Below, piece by piece: positions 44,361 through 53,536 of a stretch of DNA of 64,000 bases. This DNA is from Henriciella sp. (GTDB lineage Bacteria; Pseudomonadota; Alphaproteobacteria; Caulobacterales; Hyphomonadaceae). The notes beneath the pieces were generated by a model that did not search any database, was not told where the DNA came from, and saw nothing but the letters and a program-made list of their open reading frames with translations. The position numbers and the translations under genes were made by a program. The number at the start of each line of letters is the position of its first letter. Within the stretch, counting starts at the first letter, position 1. The stretch covers positions 62,001 through 126,000 of the forward strand of contig JABSPZ010000006.1 of NCBI GenBank assembly GCA_013213785.1. Reading direction: 5' to 3'.

Positions 44361-46021
44361 TCGAGCATCAAGAGACCCGCAGCCATGGGCTCAGCGTCCT
44401 GACCGCCGTTCATGAGGCAATTGCGCGAACACGCGGGATGACGGCGGGACTCTTTGCCGTTTTGCTCGGCGCATTTTGCGCGCTGGGCTTTGCCCCATTT
44501 CATCTATCGCCAGCCCTGATTATCGCTTTTGTCGGCTTGGTTTGGATGCTGGACGGCGCGCGCGGACAGCGCCGTTGGGGCCGCGCCATGTTCTTTCGCG
44601 CCTGGGCCTTTGGCTTCGGCTACTTCTTGGTTGGCATGTACTGGACGGCGCTCCCATTCCTGGTTGAGCCTGAAAAGCACGCCATCTTCCTTTGGATGCC
44701 ACTGATCCTGCTGCCAGGCGGGATGGCCCTGATTTGGGGCGCAGCTTGCGCTCTGGCCGGGGCGTTCTGGTCCTCCTCACCATCACGCGTTTTCATCTTT
44801 GCGATCTTTATGGGCGGCGCAGAACTCATCCGCGGCACCCTATTTGGCGGCTTTCCTTGGAACCTGCCGGGCACGACCTGGGCCCCGGGGGGATCGCTGT
44901 CACAAGCGGCTTCCATCGGCGGGGTCTATTGGCTGACCTTGGTGACGCTCTTCGTGGCCGCTGCACCGTCAGCCCTAGTCGATACAAGGGATGCCAATGG
45001 CGTTCTTGGGCGCGCCTTCCCGGTCATCATGGCGGTTTCTCTGGTGGGCTTCTCATGGGCTTGGGGATCGCAGAGACTCTCAAATGATACGATCATGACG
45101 GAACGCTCCATCCTGCTTATGGATGCCGGCGTTCCTCAGCGCGAAAAGTTCAATGATTTCGGTGAGCCGGTGATCGCGCGCTATATTGATCTGCTTCAAA
45201 CTGTTCCCAGCGAAGATGGCGACATCCTGATTTGGCCGGAAGGCGCCCTGCCCTATGGCCTGCTGCCCAACCCCTATTCGCCAGATAGCAATACGCTGGA
45301 ATTGGTCTCAGCATTTCTAGGCCGGCGCGCCCTGATTGCGGGGTCTGCGCGATTTACCAATGAAGAGGGTGAGCGCCGCGACTATAACAGCCTGGTGATG
45401 TTCACAGCCGGCGCGAACACAACTGAACTCGCTGCGCTGTATGATAAGCATCGTCTGGTTCCGTTCGGCGAGCTACCGGCCACAAAGATCATTCCTTTTG
45501 GAGAAAACCTCGCAGGGATCCTGCCGTCTGCCATCCAGCGCATTGCCACCAATGGCTTTGAGCCTGGTGCAGAGCCGACTGTGCTCCTCCCACAAAGCGT
45601 GGCCCCGCCCTTCATCCCATTGATCTGCTATGAAGGCCTCTTCCCGGAAATGGTCCGCAAAGCGCAACCGCAACGCGACGCGGCTGAATGGATTGTGGTG
45701 ATTTCAAATGATGCATGGTTTGGCGGGGGCCTAGGCCCGGCGCAGCATTACGCACAAAACCGGTACCGCGCGATCGAAAGTGGCCTGCCTATGGCACGGG
45801 TTGCGACGCGCGGAATGACCGCGGTCGTGGATGGCTATGGCAGAGAGGTCGCGCGTGGGAATCCCGCCCCTGGCGACCCAGCAGGCTGGAAATCTTCGGT
45901 TGTAAGGACCGGATTACCCGGAAAACTTGCAAATACCCCATTTCAGAGATTTGGGGAGACCTTTTACTGGTTGACAATGGTGCTATTTGCTGGACTAGCC
46001 TTTATGAATTGGCGGCGTTAG
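44357..46021 (+). CDS. lnt: Apolipoprotein N-acyltransferase
   Basis: A 554-residue inner-membrane enzyme that adds the third acyl chain to lipoproteins. The N-terminal half has about six transmembrane helices; the periplasmic nitrilase-like domain follows with the catalytic triad: Glu about 295 (IWPEGALPYG), Lys about 364 (DKHRLVPFGE) and Cys about 424 (LICYEGLFPE). Motif VVISNDAWFGGGLGPAQHY is diagnostic. A last helix lies near 532-550. Translated in overlap with corC; a helix-turn-helix regulator follows. Confidence 0.95.
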   Translation: MIEHQETRSHGLSVLTAVHEAIARTRGMTAGLFAVLLGAFCALGFAPFHLSPALIIAFVGLVWMLDGARGQRRWGRAMFFRAWAFGFGYFLVGMYWTALPFLVEPEKHAIFLWMPLILLPGGMALIWGAACALAGAFWSSSPSRVFIFAIFMGGAELIRGTLFGGFPWNLPGTTWAPGGSLSQAASIGGVYWLTLVTLFVAAAPSALVDTRDANGVLGRAFPVIMAVSLVGFSWAWGSQRLSNDTIMTERSILLMDAGVPQREKFNDFGEPVIARYIDLLQTVPSEDGDILIWPEGALPYGLLPNPYSPDSNTLELVSAFLGRRALIAGSARFTNEEGERRDYNSLVMFTAGANTTELAALYDKHRLVPFGELPATKIIPFGENLAGILPSAIQRIATNGFEPGAEPTVLLPQSVAPPFIPLICYEGLFPEMVRKAQPQRDAAEWIVVISNDAWFGGGLGPAQHYAQNRYRAIESGLPMARVATRGMTAVVDGYGREVARGNPAPGDPAGWKSSVVRTGLPGKLANTPFQRFGETFYWLTMVLFAGLAFMNWRR

Positions 46022-46056
46022 AAGAATAGAAACTGTATAAAGAAGTCAGGTAGCGG

Positions 46057-46479
46057 ATGTCTGAAAATAAAGTCCCCAGCGGTATCGATCGAATTGTTGG
46101 CCAAAGACTAAGATGGCGCCGTCGAGAACTGAAGCTCACACAAGAACAGCTTGGCGAAAAGCTCGGCCTTACTTTTCAGCAGGTTCAAAAGTACGAAAAA
46201 GGCGTGAACCGCATCTCTGCAGGTCGCTTGTTCGAAATGGCGCAAGTGCTCGGAATTACGATCACTTACTTCTATGAAGGCGTCGACGACTTGCTCGAAG
46301 AGCCTGGCATGCTGAGCGTCCATGAGGATGACCATCCGCCAAGCCTACCTGTCTTAGACGGCGAAGCCATGGAACTGATCAAAGCGTTCCAACAGATCGG
46401 CGACAAATCCCTACGCCGCTCGCTTCTCGAGACCATCCGCGCCGCGGCGGCCAGTAATGAGGCCGGCACGGCGGCTTAA
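46057..46479 (+). CDS. XRE-family transcriptional regulator
   Basis: A 140-residue protein with a helix-turn-helix of the lambda-repressor type: GQRLRWRRRELKLTQEQLGEKLGLTFQQVQKYEKG (about 14-48, part shown). The C-terminus is helical (FYEGVDDLLEEPG, ALELIKAFQQIGDKSLRRSLLETIR-type). Such regulators directly downstream of lnt occur in many alphaproteobacteria, where metK usually follows; here metK is absent and a dehydrogenase gene follows instead. Target promoters are unknown. Confidence 0.88.
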   Translation: MSENKVPSGIDRIVGQRLRWRRRELKLTQEQLGEKLGLTFQQVQKYEKGVNRISAGRLFEMAQVLGITITYFYEGVDDLLEEPGMLSVHEDDHPPSLPVLDGEAMELIKAFQQIGDKSLRRSLLETIRAAAASNEAGTAA

Positions 46480-46540
46480 CCAAAACCTGTGTCCTTGAAG
46501 CGACAGCCATAATTCTTTTGCAACTGCGAATAAAATCCAT

Positions 46541-46569
46541 GGTTGCTTTGCCGCACTGCACAAGCAACC
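46541..46569 (+). promoter_or_regulatory. Inverted repeat upstream of the hydroxyacyl-CoA dehydrogenase gene
   Basis: GGTTGCTT (46541-46548) and AAGCAACC (46562-46569) form an 8-bp perfect dyad separated by TGCCGCACTGCAC. It lies 40 bases upstream of the start and could be an operator for a PHB/fatty-acid type regulator or an mRNA hairpin. No regulator can be named. Confidence 0.4.
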
Positions 46570-46609
46570 TAAATGTCGTGCGAATAAGACATTCCGACGG
46601 GAGACGAGT

Positions 46610-47488
46610 GTGGCGGAAATCAAGACCGTAGGCGTTGTAGGCGCTGGGCAAATGGGCAATGGGATCGCGCATGTTTGCGCCCTCGCCGGATATGATGTTG
46701 TCTTGAATGACATCTCACAGGACGCGCTCGATGCGGGCGTCACCACGATTGAGAAAAACCTCGGGCGCCAGCTCTCACGTGAGCTGATCTCCATGGACGA
46801 GATGAAGGCCGCCCAAGCGCGCATCAAAACCCATACGGATGTTAAGTCTCTCGCTGAGGTCGACCTCGCCATCGAGGCTGCAACCGAGAACCGCGAAGTC
46901 AAAGAGAAGATCTTCGCAACGCTCTGCACGGTCGTGCCGGACCACGCCTATCTCGCAACCAATACGTCTTCGATCTCGGTGACGCGTTTGGCCTCGACCA
47001 CCGATCGTCCAGAGAAATTTATCGGCCTGCACTTCATGAACCCTGTGCCGCTGATGAATCTGATGGAAATCATTCGCGGCCTCGCCACCGACCAAGAGAC
47101 CTATGACATGGCCATGGGCTTTGCGGGGCGTCTCGGTAAAACCACGACCAATGCTGAAGACTATCCAGCCTTCATCGTGAACCGCATCCTCGTCCCGATG
47201 ATCAATGAAGCTGTGTACGCCCTCTATGAAGGCGTCGGCACGGTTGAGAGCATCGACACCGCCATGCGCCTCGGCGCCAACCACCCGATGGGCCCTCTGA
47301 CGCTCGCAGACTTTATCGGTTTGGACACATGCCTTTCCATCATGCAGGTGCTGCATGACGGCCTCGCCGACACCAAATACCGCCCTTGCCCACTTCTCGT
47401 GAAGTACGTTGAAGCCGGTTGGGTTGGTCGCAAAGTCGGCCGCGGGTTCTACGACTATTCCGGCGACGCGCCTGTTCCGACACGGTAG
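46610..47488 (+). CDS. hbd: 3-hydroxybutyryl-CoA dehydrogenase
   Basis: A 292-residue enzyme of the short 3-hydroxyacyl-CoA dehydrogenase family. The NAD-binding motif GVVGAGQMGNGIAHVCALAGY (about 8-28, shown in part), catalytic region with His in GLHFMNPVPLMNLMEII, and AEDYPAFIVNRILVPMINEA are typical, with KVGRGFYDYS near the end. It interconverts 3-hydroxybutyryl- and acetoacetyl-CoA in butyrate and PHB-type metabolism. The start is GTG 46610 with GGGAG six to eight bases upstream. A dyad precedes it and a hairpin follows. Confidence 0.93.
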   Translation: MAEIKTVGVVGAGQMGNGIAHVCALAGYDVVLNDISQDALDAGVTTIEKNLGRQLSRELISMDEMKAAQARIKTHTDVKSLAEVDLAIEAATENREVKEKIFATLCTVVPDHAYLATNTSSISVTRLASTTDRPEKFIGLHFMNPVPLMNLMEIIRGLATDQETYDMAMGFAGRLGKTTTNAEDYPAFIVNRILVPMINEAVYALYEGVGTVESIDTAMRLGANHPMGPLTLADFIGLDTCLSIMQVLHDGLADTKYRPCPLLVKYVEAGWVGRKVGRGFYDYSGDAPVPTR

Positions 47489-47494
47489 GTTTCG

Positions 47495-47517
47495 CAGGCC
47501 TAGCGCCAGCAGGCCTG
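47495..47517 (+). terminator. Hairpin after hydroxyacyl-CoA dehydrogenase gene
   Basis: CAGGCCT (47495-47501) and AGGCCTG (47511-47517) form a 7-bp stem with a 9-base loop a few bases past the stop. There is no T run, so it is at best a weak or factor-dependent terminator. Confidence 0.4.
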
Positions 47518-47604
47518 ATGAAAACAAATATCCGTGAGCAGCTTTCAAGCGCCCCGAAAATGGCGTTGGTCGGTTTGGTATCAGTCATTTCAAAGGTGAG
47601 ATCA

Positions 47605-48372
47605 ATGAAATCGGTCAAGTTGTACGGATACGCGACCAGTCCTTTTGTTCGAAAAACGGGCTGTTTTCTCTACTATAAGGGCGTGAACTTTACGCACATG
47701 CCCGTAAACCCAATCGCGCCAGACGAAACCATTGGCTTCACGAATGGGACGCAAGTGCCGGTCTTAGAAATAGACGGAGAATGGAAACGAGAATCTTCAG
47801 ATCACGCTCATTGGCTCGATCAGGTGTTTCCCGAAAAACCACTCTGTCCGCCAGAACATGCAGAAAAGATAGCCGAAATTGATGACTGGATCAGCCACAC
47901 ATTTTTGCTGAATATTTTTCGTCCGGCGGTAGACGGCATGGTGGACCTGAAAGCTCGGTTCAGAGGATGGCGTCTCGCAGCGCTTGTCAGCGCGCACACG
48001 CCGCTGCCGGAAGAGGTCCGTCATATGTGGCCAGATTTTGTATCCAAGGCTCCGTTTATCCAAGCGATGGCAGAGCGAATGGATCTCTCTGAAAGCATAG
48101 AGAGCGCACAGCTACGTATTGGATTGGAGCTCGCAGCTCATATTGGCGAAGGCCCTTTCATTGGGGGGTTTGAACAGCCGACAATGCTCGATCTGGCCGT
48201 TTTCCCTCAATTGGTGTTCGGATTCATGTTCGGTCTGGAAGCGCGCCTGAGCGCCGCAGATCACCCCGTCATCAAATCGTGGCTCGCCCGGGTAGCGGAG
48301 CACCTACCGCCCAACCCAACCTTGATCGCTGATTGGATGCAGATTCAAAACCTAGAAGACGCATTGTCTTAA
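47605..48372 (+). CDS. Glutathione S-transferase-like protein
   Basis: A 255-residue protein with a thioredoxin-fold N-terminus: MKSVKLYGYATSPFVRKTGC, GTQVPVLEIDGEWKRESSDH (the glutathione-binding turn V-P-x-L and following Ser). An all-helical C-terminal domain contains TMLDLAVFPQLVFGF, with the usual D near a helix cap. This is GST architecture, although no class can be assigned. AGGTGAG lies seven bases upstream of ATG 47605; the longer upstream frame is in the previous gene's region and is unlikely. Confidence 0.75.
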   Translation: MKSVKLYGYATSPFVRKTGCFLYYKGVNFTHMPVNPIAPDETIGFTNGTQVPVLEIDGEWKRESSDHAHWLDQVFPEKPLCPPEHAEKIAEIDDWISHTFLLNIFRPAVDGMVDLKARFRGWRLAALVSAHTPLPEEVRHMWPDFVSKAPFIQAMAERMDLSESIESAQLRIGLELAAHIGEGPFIGGFEQPTMLDLAVFPQLVFGFMFGLEARLSAADHPVIKSWLARVAEHLPPNPTLIADWMQIQNLEDALS

Positions 48373-48807
48373 TTCAGAACGTCACATTTTGCCTACGGGC
48401 AGTCGCTCAATCCCCTCCCAATCCGACCCAATTCCGGGCAATATAAGCTGCTCCGCATCTCCTCCTGATGAGAGGCTTGTCCGGATCGGCTTGGCAGAGG
48501 GGGAGGGTGGCGGTCTGGTGGCTGGGCTTGGAGCTCCGAACCCTTAGCGCGGTACCAGTCGGGGGAGCTCAGCCCGTTTGTCCGATGACCGGCGGCGAGG
48601 GTCGAACCTGTAAGAGCAATCCCCCCGGAGTTGCCCAAGGCATTGCGACCTTGGAGACCAAAGTTGAAAACATGCCGCCATGGGCGCGCTTTGATCAGGC
48701 GCTATAAGGCCGTCTCGAGAGAGCGGCAGTTCGCTTCGCGTTTGCTCCAAGCGCACCTAGTCTCTTATCGCTTCAAGGGTGCGCCCTGTGAGGGGTTTGG
48801 TGCTGGC
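48373..48807. other. Non-coding, hairpin-rich gap (possible structured RNA or repeat)
   Basis: 435 bases between convergent genes without a plausible reading frame. Stems visible by eye: CCCTCCC with GGGAGGG, CCGGGC with GTCCGG, TCTC with GAGA, GGGCT-GAGCTCC with GGAGCTC-AGCCC (from about 48525 to 48580), CGGTC with GACCG, and CAAGG with CCTTG near 48640-48660. Nested pairing on this scale suggests a structured RNA or an intergenic repeat element. It does not carry the signature motifs of RNase P, SRP RNA, tmRNA or any tRNA that I can recognise. A 6S RNA is not excluded. Confidence 0.45.
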
Positions 48808-49923
48808 CTAACTCCGCCAACGCAACGTGGTCGGCTTGATCTTGTTCACGAAGTCACGGGCCTCAGACCGTGACGCGGCCCATTCGCGTTTCAGCATCTG
48901 GTACCATTTGGCCTGCACATCGATATCATCGATCCACATCATCGCCTTTTGGTGTTCCATGCCGAGATTTTGCAAATCGACCATATCGCCATCCTGGCGC
49001 AAAAACTTCCGCGCCATCGGTTTCGCCACCGGGATGGCGAGATTGAGGAGCGGCGCGCCGGTCCACCAGGTGAGCTGCGTGATCCGGGTTCGCTTTGGGC
49101 CTTCAGGGGTCAGGCAGGTTAGAGTCAGGAGGCGCGCGCGATCATTGGAAATGATCTCCCAACGAAAGCCAGGCAGCTGAAACCGGATCTCCGTTTCGAC
49201 CTCATCGCCGAACACCCATTTATAAAGTTTCGAATTGGAACTGGGGCGATGCCGATCAATTGCCCAGCCCCGTTCCGCCGGAATGAAAGGCTTTTCTTTG
49301 AGTTTCAACCCAACAGATGGCGGACGCCACCACCATTGATTATGCACGAAAGGCACATGCGCCGGATCCATCAAACCGACCACCGCGTCATCCATATGCG
49401 CATTGAAGACGTCTTCGATGACGAATTTCGGCTTTTCCGGCAGCGGGCCAAATTCTGGCGCTGGCACGTCGGGCTCGCCATCAAATCGCGGATTGTGAGA
49501 GACAAAGACAAAGACCGCGCCGTTTGCTTCATGCACCGGATATCGGCGCACTTTGACTTTCGCCGGGTCATATGGCTCCGACCCCGTCAGAGACGGCATA
49601 TGTTTACAGACGCCATCCGCCCCGAACCGCCAGCCATGATAAGGACATTCCAGCGTCGCTTCACCATCTGTCTCCACTTGCCGGCCCGCGCTCAGCGGCA
49701 CCAAGCGGTGCGGACAAATATCGCGCAGCGCGAAAACCTCACCCGCTTCCGTGCGCGCTAGAACGATGGGCTGCCCAATCACGATACGGCGCACTTGTTC
49801 ACCAGGTTTCAGCTCTGCCGAAACGCAGGCTAAATACCAGCTATCGGTCAGCCATCCCTCGGGCGTCATACCCGTTTTGGCGCCGGTTTTGGTATTATCG
49901 ATCAGGGTTTCAGTATCGGCCAT
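48808..49923 (-). CDS. Rieske-type aromatic ring-hydroxylating oxygenase, alpha subunit
   Basis: A 371-residue oxygenase. The Rieske [2Fe-2S] site is CPHRL then CPYHGW (C-x-H ... C-x2-H). The mononuclear-iron domain contains NAHMDDAVVGLMDPAHVPFVH, with the two His spaced as in this family. The substrate may be an aromatic, sterol or quaternary amine; nothing local identifies it, and no reductase or ferredoxin gene is adjacent. ATG 49923 has GGAG upstream and begins MADTETLIDNTKTG; the longer frame start at 49980 is unlikely. Confidence 0.85.
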   Translation of the reverse strand: MADTETLIDNTKTGAKTGMTPEGWLTDSWYLACVSAELKPGEQVRRIVIGQPIVLARTEAGEVFALRDICPHRLVPLSAGRQVETDGEATLECPYHGWRFGADGVCKHMPSLTGSEPYDPAKVKVRRYPVHEANGAVFVFVSHNPRFDGEPDVPAPEFGPLPEKPKFVIEDVFNAHMDDAVVGLMDPAHVPFVHNQWWWRPPSVGLKLKEKPFIPAERGWAIDRHRPSSNSKLYKWVFGDEVETEIRFQLPGFRWEIISNDRARLLTLTCLTPEGPKRTRITQLTWWTGAPLLNLAIPVAKPMARKFLRQDGDMVDLQNLGMEHQKAMMWIDDIDVQAKWYQMLKREWAASRSEARDFVNKIKPTTLRWRS

Positions 49924-49936
49924 CGCTCCGTTATAC

Positions 49937-50419
49937 CTATTCTTGGTAGATGCGGGAATAATCGGCAAACACCGATCCATCGAGCGCTTCCGAAATGGTG
50001 GTCTTTGCGAGATCTACATTCAGAACGCGGCAACAGATCTCTATCGTGTCGGCCGTCACGTGCCCCTCTTCACAATAGCCAAGACCGAGCCAACCGAGTT
50101 TCTCAGTCAATGCATCTGAGACGTCTTCTTGCTTATCCTGATCGGCGATGGACCCCTCGCCGGTCAGCGCAAACTCCACGATCAGAGTGGCATAGGCGCT
50201 TTCTGGAAGCTCTCGAAAGCCAAGCTCCCGCGCTCCTTCCAGAACGCCGGCAAATTGCTTCTCAAGGGAGCCAAAAATATGCACCCGGTGGGTCGCAGTC
50301 TCGCCCGCCTCACCGACATAGCCCCAATGCTCAACAATGCGCCGATGCTGGGGCTCCACCCACGCCTCGTGATAGGCAACAGGCGCGCCGCTTTCGTCGG
50401 ATTTATAGAGACGGATCAT
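49937..50419 (-). CDS. Conserved hypothetical protein
   Basis: A 160-residue cytoplasmic protein opening MIRLYKSDESGAPVAYHEAW, then HWGYVGEAGETATHRV; this beginning is WGR-like in style, but the full pattern is not clear enough to assign. A Cys pair (IEICCRVLN) lies near residue 130. The start has a Shine-Dalgarno-like GGAGCGCC upstream. It lies between the glycerophosphodiesterase and the Rieske oxygenase on the same strand (gaps of 32 and 13 bases), perhaps in one transcript. Function unknown. Confidence 0.65.
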   Translation of the reverse strand: MIRLYKSDESGAPVAYHEAWVEPQHRRIVEHWGYVGEAGETATHRVHIFGSLEKQFAGVLEGARELGFRELPESAYATLIVEFALTGEGSIADQDKQEDVSDALTEKLGWLGLGYCEEGHVTADTIEICCRVLNVDLAKTTISEALDGSVFADYSRIYQE

Positions 50420-50451
50420 TGGCGCTCCTTACGGCACAAGAGCAACGAACT

Positions 50452-51423
50452 CTAGCGCTTGTTACCAGCATCACGAAGCTTTGCCGCCGTTTCTGGGAAA
50501 TCGGTGAAAAGGCCATCAACCCCCATCGCCAGATGCGCCTCTATCTCAGCCTCAGAAGAGGCATAGTGTTCCGGCAAATTGTCATCCCTGAAGGTCCACG
50601 GGTGCACCGCAAGACCAAACGCGTGGGCCCGCTCAACAAAATCAGAGGGGAGACCTGGCTCGGCCCAAAGCAGCTGTTTGTACGGCCCGACACCGTCGGC
50701 GTATTCGCCAACCTGTTCGAGAGGCGGTTCATGTCCCGCCATCACAGCGCGCGGGTCGCCAGAGATCAGTTGGACAAGACTGAACTCAGTCAGCGGATGC
50801 AATTCGCGCAAAATTTGCGCCTCAAAGGACTGAATGAAGACTGGAACTTGCACCCCCGACAATGCGTCAAGCAGCGGCGCTTTCATATCAAGACCGATCT
50901 CCGCGTGATAACTCGGCGATTTGGTTTCAGGGTAAAGACCGATGCCGGAGGCGATTGCGAGATTGACAATTTCTGCGAATGTCGGAATTTCGAATTGGTC
51001 ATCATAGGCCTTCGATCGGCCTGCATAGGGCTGACGTGCGCGCAGGGTTTTGATCTCTTCCAGCGTAAAGTCTTCCGCCCACCAATCATCGCGTTCGCCA
51101 GAAAAGGTCTCTTGGACGCGTTTGCGGTCTGCAAATTCAGGGCGGTCGGACACATTTGTGGTGGTGGAAAGGAAGCGGTCATGGCGCGCGATTAAAACAC
51201 CGTCTTTGGTCATAACCAGGTCCGGTTCGATAAAGTCCGCCCCTTGTTGGAGCGCCAACGTATAGGCTTCGAGCGTGTGTTCTGGGAGAATACCAGACGC
51301 CCCGCGATGGGCGATCACAATCGGCGCATCGCCCGATAAAGTTGGGTATGTAGATTGATCAGGAGCACCCTCTGCACACGCAAAAAGCGCAAGCGCACCA
51401 ATCATTCCGAATATCATACGCAT
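50452..51423 (-). CDS. Glycerophosphodiester phosphodiesterase, lipoprotein
   Basis: A 323-residue exported enzyme with lipobox LFAC (MRMIFGMIGALALFACAEG). The GDPD motifs are intact: IVIAHRGASGILPEHTLEAY with the HR...E pattern, IEPDLVMTKDGVLIARHD with the acidic and His residues. It would hydrolyse glycerophosphodiesters to glycerol-3-phosphate in the periplasm (GlpQ-like). A long open frame on the other strand (50005-51195) is a shadow. The gene is divergent from lepA. Confidence 0.9.
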   Translation of the reverse strand: MRMIFGMIGALALFACAEGAPDQSTYPTLSGDAPIVIAHRGASGILPEHTLEAYTLALQQGADFIEPDLVMTKDGVLIARHDRFLSTTTNVSDRPEFADRKRVQETFSGERDDWWAEDFTLEEIKTLRARQPYAGRSKAYDDQFEIPTFAEIVNLAIASGIGLYPETKSPSYHAEIGLDMKAPLLDALSGVQVPVFIQSFEAQILRELHPLTEFSLVQLISGDPRAVMAGHEPPLEQVGEYADGVGPYKQLLWAEPGLPSDFVERAHAFGLAVHPWTFRDDNLPEHYASSEAEIEAHLAMGVDGLFTDFPETAAKLRDAGNKR

Positions 51424-51497
51424 CGACTGTTCCTTTTATCGCAGTTCTTGTCGCACCTCTGCTTCCCTAAAGGATCGGGCAAGTCTATATCGCGCGT

Positions 51498-53303
51498 ATG
51501 ACACCACGCGACAAAATTCGTAATTTCTCCATTGTGGCGCACATTGACCACGGTAAGTCGACTTTGGCGGATCGCTTGATCCAAAAAACCGGCGGCCTGA
51601 CCGAACGCGAAATGTCGGAGCAAGTGCTCGACTCAATGGATATTGAAAAAGAGCGCGGCATCACGATTAAAGCACAAACGGTTCGGTTGGATTATCAAGC
51701 CAAAGATGGTGAGACCTATACGCTGAACCTGATGGACACGCCTGGGCACGTTGACTTCTCCTATGAGGTCAGCCGCTGCCTCGCGGCCTGCGAAGGATCG
51801 CTTCTCGTCGTGGATGCCAGCCAAGGCGTTGAAGCTCAAACGCTCGCAAATGTGTATCAAGCGATCGATCAGGACCATGAGATCGTGCCCGTCCTGAACA
51901 AGATCGACCTTCCGGCAGCCGATCCAGAGGCTGTCAAAGCCGAGATCGAAGACATTATTGGCCTCGACGCTTCCGACGCAGTTGAGATTTCAGCCAAGAC
52001 CGGAATCGGCATCGAAGACGTGCTGGAAGCGATTGTGGATCGCCTGCCTGCACCAAGTCATGGCAAGGTAGATGCGCCGCTAAAAGCCGCCCTCGTGGAC
52101 GCGTATTATGACCCCTATCTTGGGGTCGTTGTGATCGTGCGCATGCATGATGGCGTACTGAAAAAGAAGATGAAGATCCGCATGCTGAAAACCGGCGCGA
52201 CTTATGATGTCGACCGGGTCGGTGTGTTCAAGCCGAAGCCAACGGACGTAGATGAACTTGGGCCAGGCGAGGTCGGATTCTTGGTCGCCTCGATCAAGGA
52301 AGTCGCTGACTGCGCGATCGGGGATACGATCACGACCGACAAAGCCGGCACAGAAGACGCGCTGCCGGGCTATAAAGACGTCCAACCAGTCGTTTTCTGC
52401 GGATTGTTCCCAATGGATGCCGGTGACTTTGAAGAGCTGCGTGCTGCAATGGGCAAACTGCGCCTGAACGATGCAAGCTTCACATGGGAAATGGAAACCT
52501 CAGCAGCGCTCGGCATGGGCTTCCGTTGCGGGTTCCTCGGGCTCCTGCACCTCGAGATTATTCAAGAGCGTTTAAGCCGCGAGTTTGACCTCGACCTGAT
52601 CGCAACGGCGCCAAGTGTGGTCTATGAAATGACCATGACCGATGGCTCGGAGATCGAATTGCACAATCCGGCTGACATGCCGGATGTCGTGAAGATTGAA
52701 GAAGTTCGCGAACCGTGGATTGAGGCGACAATTTACTCCCCAGATGAGTATCTAGGTTCTATTTTGAAACTTTGTCAGGATAGACGGGGTATTCAAAAGG
52801 AACTCTCTTACGTGGGTGGCCGGGCGATGGTCAAATACGAATTGCCCCTCAATGAGGTTGTGTTCGATTTTTACGACCGCCTGAAATCTATGTCGCGTGG
52901 CTATGCGAGTTTTGACTATGAGATCATCGGACACCGCGCCGAAAATCTCGTCAAAATGAACATCCTGGTCAATGACGAGCCGGTAGATGCGCTCGCGATG
53001 CTCGTTCACCGTGACCGTGCAGAGAGCCGCGGCCGACAAATGTGCGAGCGTTTGAAAGACCTTATCCCTCGCCAGATGTTCAAAATCCCCGTCCAGGCGG
53101 CGATTGGCGGACGTATCATTGCCCGCGAGACCATCTCTGCGCTGCGTAAAGACGTGACGGCGAAATGTTATGGCGGGGACGCGACGCGGAAGCGAAAGCT
53201 GCTCGACAAACAAAAAGCCGGTAAGCAGCGCATGCGCCAGTTCGGCAAAGTTGAGATCCCTCAAGAAGCGTTCGTTGCTGCTCTAAGAATGGACGGCGAC
53301 TAG
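51498..53303 (+). CDS. lepA: Elongation factor 4 (LepA)
   Basis: A 601-residue translational GTPase. G1 is [14 protein letters not shown] (about 14-27), G3 [13 protein letters not shown]4 [11 protein letters not shown]. The LepA-specific C-terminal region is visible at the end with [26 protein letters not shown] (part shown). It back-translocates or remodels ribosomes under stress. Length is standard. It is followed by a 233-base leader and folE, and it is divergent from the glycerophosphodiesterase gene. Confidence 0.97.
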   Translation: MTPRDKIRNFSIVAHIDHGKSTLADRLIQKTGGLTEREMSEQVLDSMDIEKERGITIKAQTVRLDYQAKDGETYTLNLMDTPGHVDFSYEVSRCLAACEGSLLVVDASQGVEAQTLANVYQAIDQDHEIVPVLNKIDLPAADPEAVKAEIEDIIGLDASDAVEISAKTGIGIEDVLEAIVDRLPAPSHGKVDAPLKAALVDAYYDPYLGVVVIVRMHDGVLKKKMKIRMLKTGATYDVDRVGVFKPKPTDVDELGPGEVGFLVASIKEVADCAIGDTITTDKAGTEDALPGYKDVQPVVFCGLFPMDAGDFEELRAAMGKLRLNDASFTWEMETSAALGMGFRCGFLGLLHLEIIQERLSREFDLDLIATAPSVVYEMTMTDGSEIELHNPADMPDVVKIEEVREPWIEATIYSPDEYLGSILKLCQDRRGIQKELSYVGGRAMVKYELPLNEVVFDFYDRLKSMSRGYASFDYEIIGHRAENLVKMNILVNDEPVDALAMLVHRDRAESRGRQMCERLKDLIPRQMFKIPVQAAIGGRIIARETISALRKDVTAKCYGGDATRKRKLLDKQKAGKQRMRQFGKVEIPQEAFVAALRMDGD

Positions 53304-53426
53304 GCTTTCGAAGACTGCCAGCAAAAAACCTGCAAGTTTCACCGACAGTTGAAATCCAGTCCGCAGTGTCTGCCGTAGAGAGAGTCTGGTAACTTGTGGA
53401 ATTCGCCACTATGTTATTCTCATCGC

Positions 53427-53520
53427 CCTGAGGGTACACACTCCGGGCGGGCGTTAAGTCCTTATCTGGCAGGGTCCTTGAATGGTCTACCTCAGGTTCG
53501 GCTCGACCTCCGTCCCTCAG
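53427..53520 (+). promoter_or_regulatory. folE leader with two alternative pairings
   Basis: CCTGAGGG (53427-53434) can pair with CCTCAGG at 53490-53496 (7 bp) or with CCCTCAG at 53514-53520 (7 bp, via CTGAGGG). The two options exclude each other. The second ends just before the AAGGA ribosome-binding site at 53523-53527. A local hairpin AGGTTCG / CGACCT (about 53494-53508) lies between. This layout is what an mRNA switch would look like, though no known riboswitch consensus is apparent. Confidence 0.4.
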
Positions 53521-53536
53521 ACTAAGGAATTCGCGC

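Noticed and set aside
48595-48625. Possible tRNA T-arm (GGTTCGACC on the reverse strand)
   Set aside because: The flanking bases cannot form the T stem, and no acceptor or anticodon arm is found.
48468-48756. Short open frames on both strands of the 48.4-48.8 kb gap
   Set aside because: Low-complexity Arg/Ser/Pro-rich translations without start signals, crossing predicted stems.
50005-51195. 396-residue open frame on the forward strand
   Set aside because: Arg/Gln/His-rich translation opposite the glycerophosphodiesterase, whose catalytic motifs and lipobox are intact.
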